A stretch of 15,670 nt of DNA from CAADGY01 sp035714225 (GTDB lineage Bacteria > Acidobacteriota > Terriglobia > Bryobacterales > Bryobacteraceae): positions 1 through 15,670 of the forward strand of contig DASTMK010000107.1 of NCBI GenBank assembly GCA_035714225.1. The letters run 5' to 3'. Numbering within the stretch: the first letter of the stretch is position 1; the number at the start of each line of letters is the position of its first letter. This document shows positions 8,017 through 14,260 of this stretch, piece by piece. The notes under the pieces are model-generated. The model saw only the letters and a list, made by a program, of their open reading frames with translations, did no database searches and was not told where the DNA came from. Made by a program: the position numbers and the translations under genes.

Positions 8017-8814
8017 TCAGGTCCCCGTTTCCGAGCCGCGACCGCGAGGGAGCGGTTTCGCGCAGTCGAAGCGGAAGCATGTGATACCGCTTGCTAACGC
8101 GCGCGGCTCCATTTCCGAGCCGTGACCGGCGCCGATGCCGCGGATGGTGCCGACTCCCGAACGCAGAAGGAGCATGTAGACAATGAACAGCGCAACCGCG
8201 AGTGAGACGCAGCAGATCGCCGCAATGAAAGCCCGTTTCAACCAGGGATCGCCGCGCGTGACCTGTATGCTGTCGCCGGGCAGGGCCCATCCGGGGGACA
8301 GTTGGGAAGGAGTCTGGCGGATGCGTTGTATTTTGGCAGCCACCATTCCTGTAATGCCTTGCAGTTCCCCTCGGCCCCCAATGCTATACCGGCCCGCGAA
8401 GCCCAGCAGCATGCATAGATGGTAAACCTCCAGCACATCGGCTACATCCCGCGATTCATCGCGGACAAGCAGCCTTTGAAGATTCCGGAAAAAGACTTCT
8501 CCTGCGATGTGATGCCCGTAAAACTCTTCCTGTAAGGGCCGCCGGGGCCAATCGGTGAAGACAGGGCTGCGGAGGTTCAGAATGGACTCATCGAGAAACG
8601 CCACGACGGCAAATTTCGCGTCCTCCACATCCTCGGCGGAGTAACCGGCCCTGCGCGCCTCCTGGTCCGCCATCCGGATGGCCTCTCGAATCTGGCCGCG
8701 GAAAGCCGCCGCGTCGCTCACCGTTTGCCGGTTCGACCGCAGGCGTACAATCGCCGTCAGGACCTCCTGAAAGGCCAGAGCGAGATTCTCCGCGCGGCGG
8801 GCGTTCTCTGTCAT
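8017..8814 (-). CDS. tssL: Type VI secretion inner-membrane protein TssL (DotU family) with repeat-derived tail
   Basis: The 265-residue protein shows the DotU cytosolic domain: FLDE at 73-76, the W(89)PRRPLQEEFYG and GEVFFRNLQRLL segments, and LGFAGRYS at 137-144. One membrane helix follows at about 195-217. TssL partners TssM in the inner-membrane complex and contacts TssK and the baseplate. There is no OmpA/peptidoglycan-binding domain. About 48 residues extend past the helix into the periplasm, and the last ~36 (from about residue 230, HGSEMEPRAL to the end) are encoded by two copies of a palindromic repeat, not by family sequence. The start is supported by TAGGAGAC 6-7 nt upstream of ATG. 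The gene sits between tssK (75-nt gap holding another repeat copy) and tssM (3-nt gap). Confidence 0.94.
   Translation of the reverse strand: MTENARRAENLALAFQEVLTAIVRLRSNRQTVSDAAAFRGQIREAIRMADQEARRAGYSAEDVEDAKFAVVAFLDESILNLRSPVFTDWPRRPLQEEFYGHHIAGEVFFRNLQRLLVRDESRDVADVLEVYHLCMLLGFAGRYSIGGRGELQGITGMVAAKIQRIRQTPSQLSPGWALPGDSIQVTRGDPWLKRAFIAAICCVSLAVALFIVYMLLLRSGVGTIRGIGAGHGSEMEPRALASGITCFRFDCAKPLPRGRGSETGT
8027..8056. repeat. REP-like palindromic element, half copy, inside tssL 3' end
   Basis: CCGTTTCCGAGCCGCGACCG continuing to GAGGGAGCGGTTT is the right half of the element seen complete upstream of tssL (8826-8885), with four to five base differences. Its GAGCCGCGACC...GAGCGGT arm is the approximate reverse complement of the left arm (ACCGGCTTGC...GCGGCTC) of the other copies, so a full element would fold into a long hairpin. 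It encodes the final residues of TssL and reaches to within about 10 nt of its stop. Confidence 0.7.
8083..8125. repeat. REP-like palindromic element, copy inside tssL
   Basis: This copy differs from the one at 8826-8868 by two substitutions and one indel over about 43 bases. The core CGGCTC-CATTTCC-GAGCCG is a 6-bp stem with a 7-nt loop. It is translated as part of the TssL C-terminal extension (about residues 230-244), unlike the intergenic copy upstream of the gene. Confidence 0.75.
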
Positions 8815-8825
8815 CCAAGTCTCCT

Positions 8826-8885
8826 ATACCGGCTTGCTGACGCGCGCGGCTCCGTTTCCGAGCCGTGAACGCAAGAGAGTGGCAT
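8826..8885. repeat. REP-like palindromic element in the tssK-tssL gap
   Basis: The element fills most of the 75-nt gap between tssK and tssL. The left arm begins ACCGGCTTGCTGACGCGCG, the core is CGGCTC-CGTTTCC-GAGCCG, and the right arm is GTGAACGCAAGAGAGTGG. It is the most complete of the three copies. In an operon transcript it would form a hairpin ahead of tssL, which could affect RNA stability or partial termination; that role is inferred. Confidence 0.75.
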
Positions 8886-8889
8886 ATTC

Positions 8890-10245
8890 TCAGGACTCCA
8901 ATACCACAAGCAGCTCCAATTGCGTATCGGGCAAGTCTCCCGGCACATAGATGCCAATCTCGCGCGTCTTGACGATGCTGTCCCAACAAGGGCCTACTTT
9001 GTCGACGCTGAAATACTGCATATCCACCTGGGCGGAGACAGTGGAAGGCGGAACGGGCAGATGCGTAAGCGCAAGCCCGGGGAGTGCGCGTTTCACCAGT
9101 TCCGCAACATACTTCTCGGAACAGACCTTCACGATTTGCGGCGTCTTCGTAATGAGGTCAACTTCGCCTGCGGGCGACCCGATTGCCAGCACCCAGCGGG
9201 AGCGGTCGAGGACACGCTGATCTGTAATCTGACCCGCGTAAAAGTAATCGGCTGTTTTTTCCAGAGAAATTCGCAGGCAGTTGGTGGGAACGATGGCCTC
9301 CAGGTGTTTGCGGATGTGCCGGTCCAGTTCCTGGAAGCAGCGACCCAGTTCGTTGTGGTCGTAAAGCGGAATCGCACGAGGGTGGGAATCGATGGCGAAC
9401 GTGCAAAGCGCGCCGCCCAGCCGCGCCATTTCCACGTATAACTCCTCGGGATGTCCGCGCTTGGTCATTAACTGGTGGCGGAGGGGAGCGATGGCGGAGT
9501 TGACGGCATGCAGCATCCAGAAGCTCGCGATATCGCGTGTCGAGTACTCCGCCCACGCGCCCGCGCCGGATTTCCTGCCGCGCGACAAGGCCGTGCTCTT
9601 GTCTTCCAGAATTTCGACCAGCCTCTGCAACATCAGCATCAGCGGTTCGCTCGCGCCGATCCGCACGCAGGCGGGGATGAACTCCGGATCGTAAATGAAA
9701 TGACCGGCACCGTCGCGCAGCACGCGTGCAAGCGGCATCGTCAGCATGCCTTCGGTATCTTCGGTATCCAGCAGAAACCGGATGTTCTTACGCCCCAACT
9801 GCACCGGCTTTTCCTCGCGGCCGGTGTTGTCGTCGTGAACCACCTGGTTTTCCGCTACATAGCGTGCTTCCATGGCAAACTCGGAGTCGCCGGCGGCACA
9901 ATTCATTCCATCCTGTTTACGCGTAGGAACGGCGAGCAGAACCGTCAAAAAATCCCGGGTGGGAGGAAACAAGTCCGCAATGGCGCGAACGGCGGGCAGC
10001 GGGTCCGATTCGGGCATCTGGAAGAGCAGGCCATCGGGAAGAATACCGCGTGCGTGTATCAACCCAACGGTGCCGTTACGCAACGCTTCCGCATCCAGTT
10101 GATAGCCGGTAAACCCATGCGGCTCGAACCACACGCTCGAGGTGGCAAAGCGGATTGAATCTTCGAAGTACCGGTTCTGAACCTGGAAATGATGTGGGCC
10201 TAAATACATGCCTTCGGACCACACAACCTTCGAAAGAAATTTCAT
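8890..10245 (-). CDS. tssK: Type VI secretion baseplate protein TssK (copy 1, in the tssL-tssM operon)
   Basis: The 451-residue length and sequence match TssK (ImpJ/VasE), the trimeric adaptor joining the baseplate wedges to the TssL/TssM membrane complex. Recognisable blocks are the N-terminal WSEGMYLGPHHFQVQNRY, then ILPDGLLF, DDNTG, GRKNIRFLL, RLVEILEDKST, RGHPEELY, YDHNEL and the C-terminal QYFSV...YVPGDLPDTQLELLVVL. The N-terminal two thirds form the shell-like baseplate-binding part and the C-terminal part the head that binds TssL. It is the first gene of the leftward operon tssK-tssL-tssM-kinase-kinase. GGGGAG lies only 2 nt before the ATG, a tight but usable site. Of the two tssK copies this is the one in the conventional context and has the more standard N-terminus (G-P-H-H-F), so it is the better candidate for the core baseplate protein. 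Confidence 0.95.
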   Translation of the reverse strand: MKFLSKVVWSEGMYLGPHHFQVQNRYFEDSIRFATSSVWFEPHGFTGYQLDAEALRNGTVGLIHARGILPDGLLFQMPESDPLPAVRAIADLFPPTRDFLTVLLAVPTRKQDGMNCAAGDSEFAMEARYVAENQVVHDDNTGREEKPVQLGRKNIRFLLDTEDTEGMLTMPLARVLRDGAGHFIYDPEFIPACVRIGASEPLMLMLQRLVEILEDKSTALSRGRKSGAGAWAEYSTRDIASFWMLHAVNSAIAPLRHQLMTKRGHPEELYVEMARLGGALCTFAIDSHPRAIPLYDHNELGRCFQELDRHIRKHLEAIVPTNCLRISLEKTADYFYAGQITDQRVLDRSRWVLAIGSPAGEVDLITKTPQIVKVCSEKYVAELVKRALPGLALTHLPVPPSTVSAQVDMQYFSVDKVGPCWDSIVKTREIGIYVPGDLPDTQLELLVVLES

Positions 10246-10473
10246 AACTCCCCGCAGACGTTCGTCAGCCCGGAACGCATTCGGAGCAGGCCGCCGTGAA
10301 GATGTATGGATGGGGTCTGACTGGCATCAGTTTCGGAGGGATTTCGACGCAATCGGACATTCCCCTTCCGCTCGTGCGCGCGCCATGGATAATCTGCAAC
10401 AGTCTACTCTATCATAGGGCAAAAGAGACGGAATTTTGATACTCTTCAGGCAGATAACCGGGAGGAACGCGGC
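10246..10473. other. Divergent intergenic region between tssK copy 1 and the threonine-repeat gene
   Basis: These 228 nt must hold promoters for the leftward T6SS operon and the rightward gene. A weak -10-like TATCAT lies at 10410-10415 (+), but I find no convincing -35 partner and no clear box for the leftward direction. GGGAGG near 10460-10466 is the ribosome binding site of the rightward gene. I see no repeat or RNA gene here. Confidence 0.4.
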
Positions 10474-12003
10474 GTGAGTTTCTACAAGAAGTATGAATTA
10501 TTGGAACTGGTCCGCGACGACGGAATAAAGACATTTGCTGCAAGAGAAATCCGGACGGGGATGCCGGTTCAGGTTCATTTGTTCACGGGAGTTTCGCCCG
10601 CTGAGAGCGACCTGCTGTGGAGCCAGTTGGATGCGATTCCTCTGGAACGCCGCCGGGGTCTCTTTGCCTATGCCGAGTACGAAGGGACGAGGTACGTTGT
10701 CACCGAGCCACTGACCTCGCCGGAGAACCTCCGGACGTGGGTGGGCGCGCGTACCACTCCTGCCCCAGCCCCCCCACCAGCGACTGAAGACGTGCTGGTG
10801 AAGGCGGGCTCGTGGAAGATTCCCTCGGCGCTGTTGGAGAAGAAGCCGCCGGAGCCGGAGGGCCAACCTGCTCCTACCGAGCGAATGAACATTGAGGAGC
10901 CTCCCGCGGCTGCACCTCCTCCGGAGCCTGAACCAGGTGAGTTCACTCGGATGTTCCGGTCGCCGCCGGAGCCGGAACGCCCCGCGGCGCCCACGGAGCG
11001 AATGAATGTTACGGAGCCCCCAGCGGCTGCGCCGCCACCGGAGCCTGAACCGGGTGAGTTCACACGGATGTTCCAGTCGCCACCGGAGCCACCAGTTTCC
11101 CAACCGGCGAAACCGGCACCACCGCCGGAGCCCGGGGAATTCACTCGCATGTTTGCACCGCAACCGCTTCCCAAGCCGGAGCCGCAGAAGCCGCCCCCTG
11201 CCCAGGTCCAGATCCGAAAGCTATCGCCCGAAGAGCAGGGACTTGCGCCCGAAGGCAAACCGCGGCCTGTTTTCCTGACGCCGGAGCGCCCCGCGAGCGC
11301 GAAACCGGAACCCGCTCCTCCGGCGCAGTCCGAACCGGATGAATTCACACAAATGTTCCAGGCGCCGGAATCCCCGCAAGAGGAACCTGGGGACTTTACC
11401 AGGATGTTCAGCGCGCCGCCCGCGGAGCCGGAACCGCAACCGTCGCCGGAGGAGTCCGGGCCAGGGGAGTTCACGCGGATGTTTCAGAGCCCTCCTCAAC
11501 CTGAAAAACCCCGCCAGCCCCCGCCGCCTCCCGGCGAGCCGGGCGAGTTCACCCGGTTCTTTGAAAACGCTCCAAGACAGGCGCCATGGCCGTCTTCCGC
11601 ATCACAGGGGACGCCTCCTCCCCCATCCCATCCAGGTCCGCTGGATCAGCCAGGGGAGTTCACCCGTATGTTCGGCGGAGACGTTACGCTCAAGCAGCCC
11701 GCTCCTCGCGAGCCTGCCCCGCCGTATGGAGGCGCGACGCAATCGTTTTCGCCGCCTTCGGGACCACACCCTCCATCTGTTCCTTCTACCGGGTCGCGCG
11801 GCGCTCCGGGCGAGTACACGCGCATGATCGAGAGGCCTCGGGAATTCTCCGCCGAACCGCAACCGCCGCAGCCCTTCAACCTGGGCGAGCAGCGTGCCGG
11901 AGCCGCGCAGAAGCCCTCTTACCTGCCGTTGATCCTGATTTTCGGAGTGTTGTTCCTTCTCGCTGTCGCGGTGGTGCTCTTTTTCGTGCTGCGCAAGCCT
12001 TGA
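10474..12003 (+). CDS. Tail-anchored Pro-rich protein with degenerate kinase N-lobe and nine GEFTRMF-type threonine motifs
   Basis: I know no named family for this 509-residue protein. Residues 7-90 align by eye with the N-lobe of the neighbouring kinases (KYELLEL..., then YVVTEPL and NLRTWV at the hinge position). The glycine-rich loop is gone, the VxLK lysine is H35, and there is no HRD or DFG lobe, so it cannot be an active kinase. Residues 95-480 are Pro/Glu-rich and surely disordered. They carry nine copies of a 7-residue motif, [GD][ED][FY]T[RQ][MF][FI], with the threonine at 158, 197, 224, 292, 309, 334, 360, 397 and 449. A 23-residue hydrophobic helix (about 484-506) and RKP end the chain, so the rest faces the cytosol. 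The start is GTG with GGGAGG upstream. Placement between two tssK genes and next to the kinase operon suggests a multi-site phosphorylation scaffold of the T6SS; this is inferred. A passive linker or SLiM-binding scaffold is the alternative. Confidence 0.85.
   Translation: MSFYKKYELLELVRDDGIKTFAAREIRTGMPVQVHLFTGVSPAESDLLWSQLDAIPLERRRGLFAYAEYEGTRYVVTEPLTSPENLRTWVGARTTPAPAPPPATEDVLVKAGSWKIPSALLEKKPPEPEGQPAPTERMNIEEPPAAAPPPEPEPGEFTRMFRSPPEPERPAAPTERMNVTEPPAAAPPPEPEPGEFTRMFQSPPEPPVSQPAKPAPPPEPGEFTRMFAPQPLPKPEPQKPPPAQVQIRKLSPEEQGLAPEGKPRPVFLTPERPASAKPEPAPPAQSEPDEFTQMFQAPESPQEEPGDFTRMFSAPPAEPEPQPSPEESGPGEFTRMFQSPPQPEKPRQPPPPPGEPGEFTRFFENAPRQAPWPSSASQGTPPPPSHPGPLDQPGEFTRMFGGDVTLKQPAPREPAPPYGGATQSFSPPSGPHPPSVPSTGSRGAPGEYTRMIERPREFSAEPQPPQPFNLGEQRAGAAQKPSYLPLILIFGVLFLLAVAVVLFFVLRKP
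10873..11091 (+). repeat. Tandem internal duplication within the threonine-repeat gene
   Basis: Residues 134-167 (10873-10974) and 173-206 (10990-11091) are 31/34 identical and offset by exactly 39 codons (117 nt). Both begin PTERMN, run through PPAAAPPPEPEPGEFTRMF and end in SPPEP. The other seven motif copies are more diverged and irregularly spaced, so this is the most recent unit expansion. Confidence 0.85.
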
Positions 12004-12007
12004 GGCA

Positions 12008-13363
12008 TCAGGCTGCCTGCGGCAGCAGAATGATGAGTTCGAGTTGGGGCTCGGGAAAATCTCCGGGAACATAGGCAGCCAGGTTGCGGGCTCGCGTGAT
12101 GGCTTCCCACGCCGGTCCGGTCTGACTCAAAGAGAAATACTGGTGGTTCAGCTTCACCGGAATCGCGCTCGGCGGCCGCGGCGTGTGCACCATTTGAACG
12201 CCCGGTAATGCCTGGCGCACGAGGTGTTCGATGTGGTTCGCCGAACAGACTTTGATCAGGTGGGGCGCGCGTCCGATGAGTTCGCCTTCGTTGATGGGCG
12301 CGCTGACAGCCAAATACATGCGTGTGTTGGAAAGATAGCGGTCCTCGGCCAGAGAAGTGGCATAGATGTGCGGCTGCACCAGCTTCAGCGGCAGAGAGAC
12401 GAAATTGCTCGGCACGACGGTATCGAGCAGAAACCGGAGTTTCTCATCGAGGCTCGTAAAACAAAGCGAGAGGTCGTCATGGTCGTATGCCGGCAGGTCG
12501 CGCGGATGCACGGACGTCGAAAATGTCGTGAGGGAGCCGGCCAGCGACAACATCGCGGAATAGAGCGTTTCGGGATGGCCGCGGCGCACCTCGAACAGAT
12601 GCTGCAACAGCGGAAAATGCGAATTGATGGTATAGAGTAACCAGAAATTGGCGATGTCGGCCGTGCCGAAATCGGCAAGCGTCAGGTTTTTCTGCCGGCG
12701 CGTCCCGGCGAGCATCGTGCTTTTTGCCGACAGGATCTCCACCAGCCTGCGAAGAATGGAGACCAGATATTCGCTCGCCGTTATATCCAACAGCGGCGGC
12801 ACGAAGCGCGGATCCAGTTGAAGAGTTCCCGCGCCGGTCTTGCGCACACGGCCGGCATGGAGCGCGGAGCAACCCTGCCGCGACTCGCCTTCCACGAGAA
12901 TTCTGAAGTTCTTGCGCGCTACCTGGACGGGCCGTTCGTTCATTCCGGTGTTCTCGTCCCGCAGCAGGGCAACTTCGGCCAGGAATCGCGTATCGGCGCC
13001 GTGATTGGCGAGGGCGATGTTGAGTCCGCGTTCACGATAGTCGGGAATGGCAAGATATACATCCAGTTCGTTGCGGTCCTGCTCGAAAGCCTCCGCGATG
13101 GGCTTGACGGGCGGGGCCGCGTCGGAATCCGGAATATCGAACAGGAGCCCGTCGGGCAGAATGCCGGAAGACGCGGACACGGCGAACATTCCCGCTGCCA
13201 GCGCCTCCTGATCGATGCGAAGCGTTCGAAATCCCCACGGGCGGAACGCCAGGGCGTGCAACTGGAACTCCAGCGAACTTTCGATAAAGCGATCCTGTGC
13301 CTGAAGGTATTGCGGCGTCAGAAACGTACCCTTCATCCAGATAACAGGCTGTAGGGATTTCAT
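12008..13363 (-). CDS. tssK: Second type VI secretion TssK paralogue
   Basis: This is a complete 451-residue TssK, exactly the length of the copy at 8890-10245 but only moderately similar, roughly a third identical by eye. Shared blocks are ILPDGLLF, DENTG, RKNFRIL, RLVEILSAKST, DIANFWLL, RGHPETLY, YDHDDLSLCF, VPSNF, QYFSL and YVPGDFPEPQLELIILL. Its N-terminus differs at the baseplate-proximal motif (WMKGTFLTPQYLQAQDRF instead of GPHHFQVQNRY). It is transcribed alone, convergent with the threonine-repeat gene (4 nt between the two stops) and divergent from tssB. No strong ribosome binding site precedes the ATG. It could be a baseplate adaptor for an alternative complex, a mixed-trimer partner, or a subunit specialised for the odd membrane proteins here. 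Both copies look intact, so neither is obviously decaying. Confidence 0.93.
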   Translation of the reverse strand: MKSLQPVIWMKGTFLTPQYLQAQDRFIESSLEFQLHALAFRPWGFRTLRIDQEALAAGMFAVSASSGILPDGLLFDIPDSDAAPPVKPIAEAFEQDRNELDVYLAIPDYRERGLNIALANHGADTRFLAEVALLRDENTGMNERPVQVARKNFRILVEGESRQGCSALHAGRVRKTGAGTLQLDPRFVPPLLDITASEYLVSILRRLVEILSAKSTMLAGTRRQKNLTLADFGTADIANFWLLYTINSHFPLLQHLFEVRRGHPETLYSAMLSLAGSLTTFSTSVHPRDLPAYDHDDLSLCFTSLDEKLRFLLDTVVPSNFVSLPLKLVQPHIYATSLAEDRYLSNTRMYLAVSAPINEGELIGRAPHLIKVCSANHIEHLVRQALPGVQMVHTPRPPSAIPVKLNHQYFSLSQTGPAWEAITRARNLAAYVPGDFPEPQLELIILLPQAA

Positions 13364-13522
13364 CGGTTTTCAAGGTAACAGAACCAGGAGATGAAGGCAA
13401 AATACAACCGGCACGTGACGGGTTTTTGTGGCCCGCTGCGCGTTACGGGTTGTAAGGCCGAGAAAAACAAAAAAAGATGATCCGGTGGGGTGATGGTGAT
13501 GGCGGTGCTGGGCTTTCCATCC

Positions 13523-13551
13523 TTGACTCCGAAACCTGCGGAAGATATACT
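13523..13551 (+). promoter_or_regulatory. Strong sigma-70-type promoter for tssBC
   Basis: TTGACT (13523-13528) and TATACT (13546-13551) are separated by exactly 17 nt, with five of six positions matching the consensus in each box. A start near 13558 would give a leader of about 170 nt before tssB, unusually long. No sigma-54 (GG-N10-GC) signature was noticed, although many T6SS clusters use one. Confidence 0.65.
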
Positions 13552-13627
13552 CAACCCACTAGATAATCCGGATTGTTTTCCGGCGGGGAACCTGGTGCGT
13601 GCCGCTGGATTTCGATGTAACCGGGAG

Positions 13628-13647
13628 GCGCGGAAAACTTACCGCGC
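13628..13647. repeat. Small hairpin in the tssB leader
   Basis: GCGCGG (13628-13633) and CCGCGC (13642-13647) form a perfect 6-bp stem with the loop AAAACTTA. It lies about 80 nt ahead of the tssB start within the predicted leader. No T-run follows, so it is not a terminator as such. Confidence 0.45.
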
Positions 13648-13729
13648 GAGGGTTGCGCCGCGATTAAATTGCGGGCGACCGGATAAAGAAATGGATACCT
13701 CAGCAGGAGAAAAGAGGGACCTCAATTAA

Positions 13730-14260
13730 ATGGCAAGAGAAAGCACACAACACAAGTTGGATCGTGTCCGGCCTCCGCGCGTCCACGTGACCTACGACGT
13801 CGAGATAGGCGACGCGATCGAGATGAAGGAATTGCCGTTCGTGATGGGAGTGCTCGGCGATTTCACGGGACAGGCCGAAACACCCTTACCCAGGCTGCGT
13901 GACCGCAAATTCATCGAGGTGACACCGGATAATTTCGACAGCGTGCTCGAAGGCATGAAGCCTCACCTCGCATTTTCCGTGGAGAACAAGCTGAGCGAGG
14001 ATCCTGACGCGGGCAATATCAAAGTCGATTTACGCTTCAAGAGTCTTGACGATTTCGAGCCGGAGAACGTAGCACGCCAGGTGAAGCCTTTGCGTGAGTT
14101 GCTCGACCTCAGAACGAAGCTGACGGATCTGCGGGGAAGCCTCCAGGGTAACGACAAGCTCGAGGAACTGTTGCTCGAAGCCGTAAGCAATACGGAGAAG
14201 CTGGACAAGCTGAAGGGCGAGATGACACCCGGAGAGCCGAAGGAGACCGGCAATGAGTGA
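13730..14260 (+). CDS. tssB: Type VI secretion contractile sheath small subunit TssB (VipA)
   Basis: The 176-residue protein is TssB by its conserved blocks: RVHVTYDVEIGDAIEMKELP near residues 22-41, FVMGVLGDFTG, and FIEVTPDNFDSVLEGMKPHL, then a helical C-terminal part ending in charged residues. TssB pairs with TssC to form the cytosolic sheath whose contraction drives the Hcp tube. The length is normal for the family (about 160-180). A GAGGG sequence lies 11 nt upstream of ATG and AGGAG further away. tssB overlaps tssC by 8 nt (ATGAGTGA), a strong sign of translational coupling and of the equimolar production expected for sheath subunits. Confidence 0.97.
   Translation: MARESTQHKLDRVRPPRVHVTYDVEIGDAIEMKELPFVMGVLGDFTGQAETPLPRLRDRKFIEVTPDNFDSVLEGMKPHLAFSVENKLSEDPDAGNIKVDLRFKSLDDFEPENVARQVKPLRELLDLRTKLTDLRGSLQGNDKLEELLLEAVSNTEKLDKLKGEMTPGEPKETGNE

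Larger units (their letters stand above)
13364..13729. other. Divergent intergenic region between tssK copy 2 and tssB
   Basis: These 366 nt contain the tssB promoter (13523-13551), an A-rich tract near 13462-13480, a small CCGGA...TCCGG inverted repeat near 13566-13582, a 6-bp hairpin at 13628-13647 and a 12-codon frame (13691-13729) ending immediately before the tssB ATG. No confident promoter for the leftward tssK copy was seen. Short frames here on either strand lack family resemblance and look non-coding. Confidence 0.5.

Noticed and set aside
7040..8290. 416-codon minus-strand frame overlapping tssM and tssL
   Set aside because: It lies in another frame of two well-identified genes; its Arg/Gly/Ser-rich translation looks like a shifted frame and has no domain.
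10668..11474. 268-codon minus-strand Gly/Ser-rich frame opposite the threonine-repeat gene
   Set aside because: The Gly/Ser-rich repeats are the antisense image of the Pro/Glu codon repeats on the plus strand.
10873..11660. Repeated DNA in the threonine-motif gene considered as a CRISPR-like array
   Set aside because: The repeats stay in frame, are conserved at protein level, and have variable spacing; no unique equal-length spacers exist.
13490..13729. 79-codon plus-strand frame between tssK copy 2 and tssB
   Set aside because: Its start precedes the likely promoter, it has no ribosome binding site or family resemblance, and only the last 12 codons would be on the tssB transcript.
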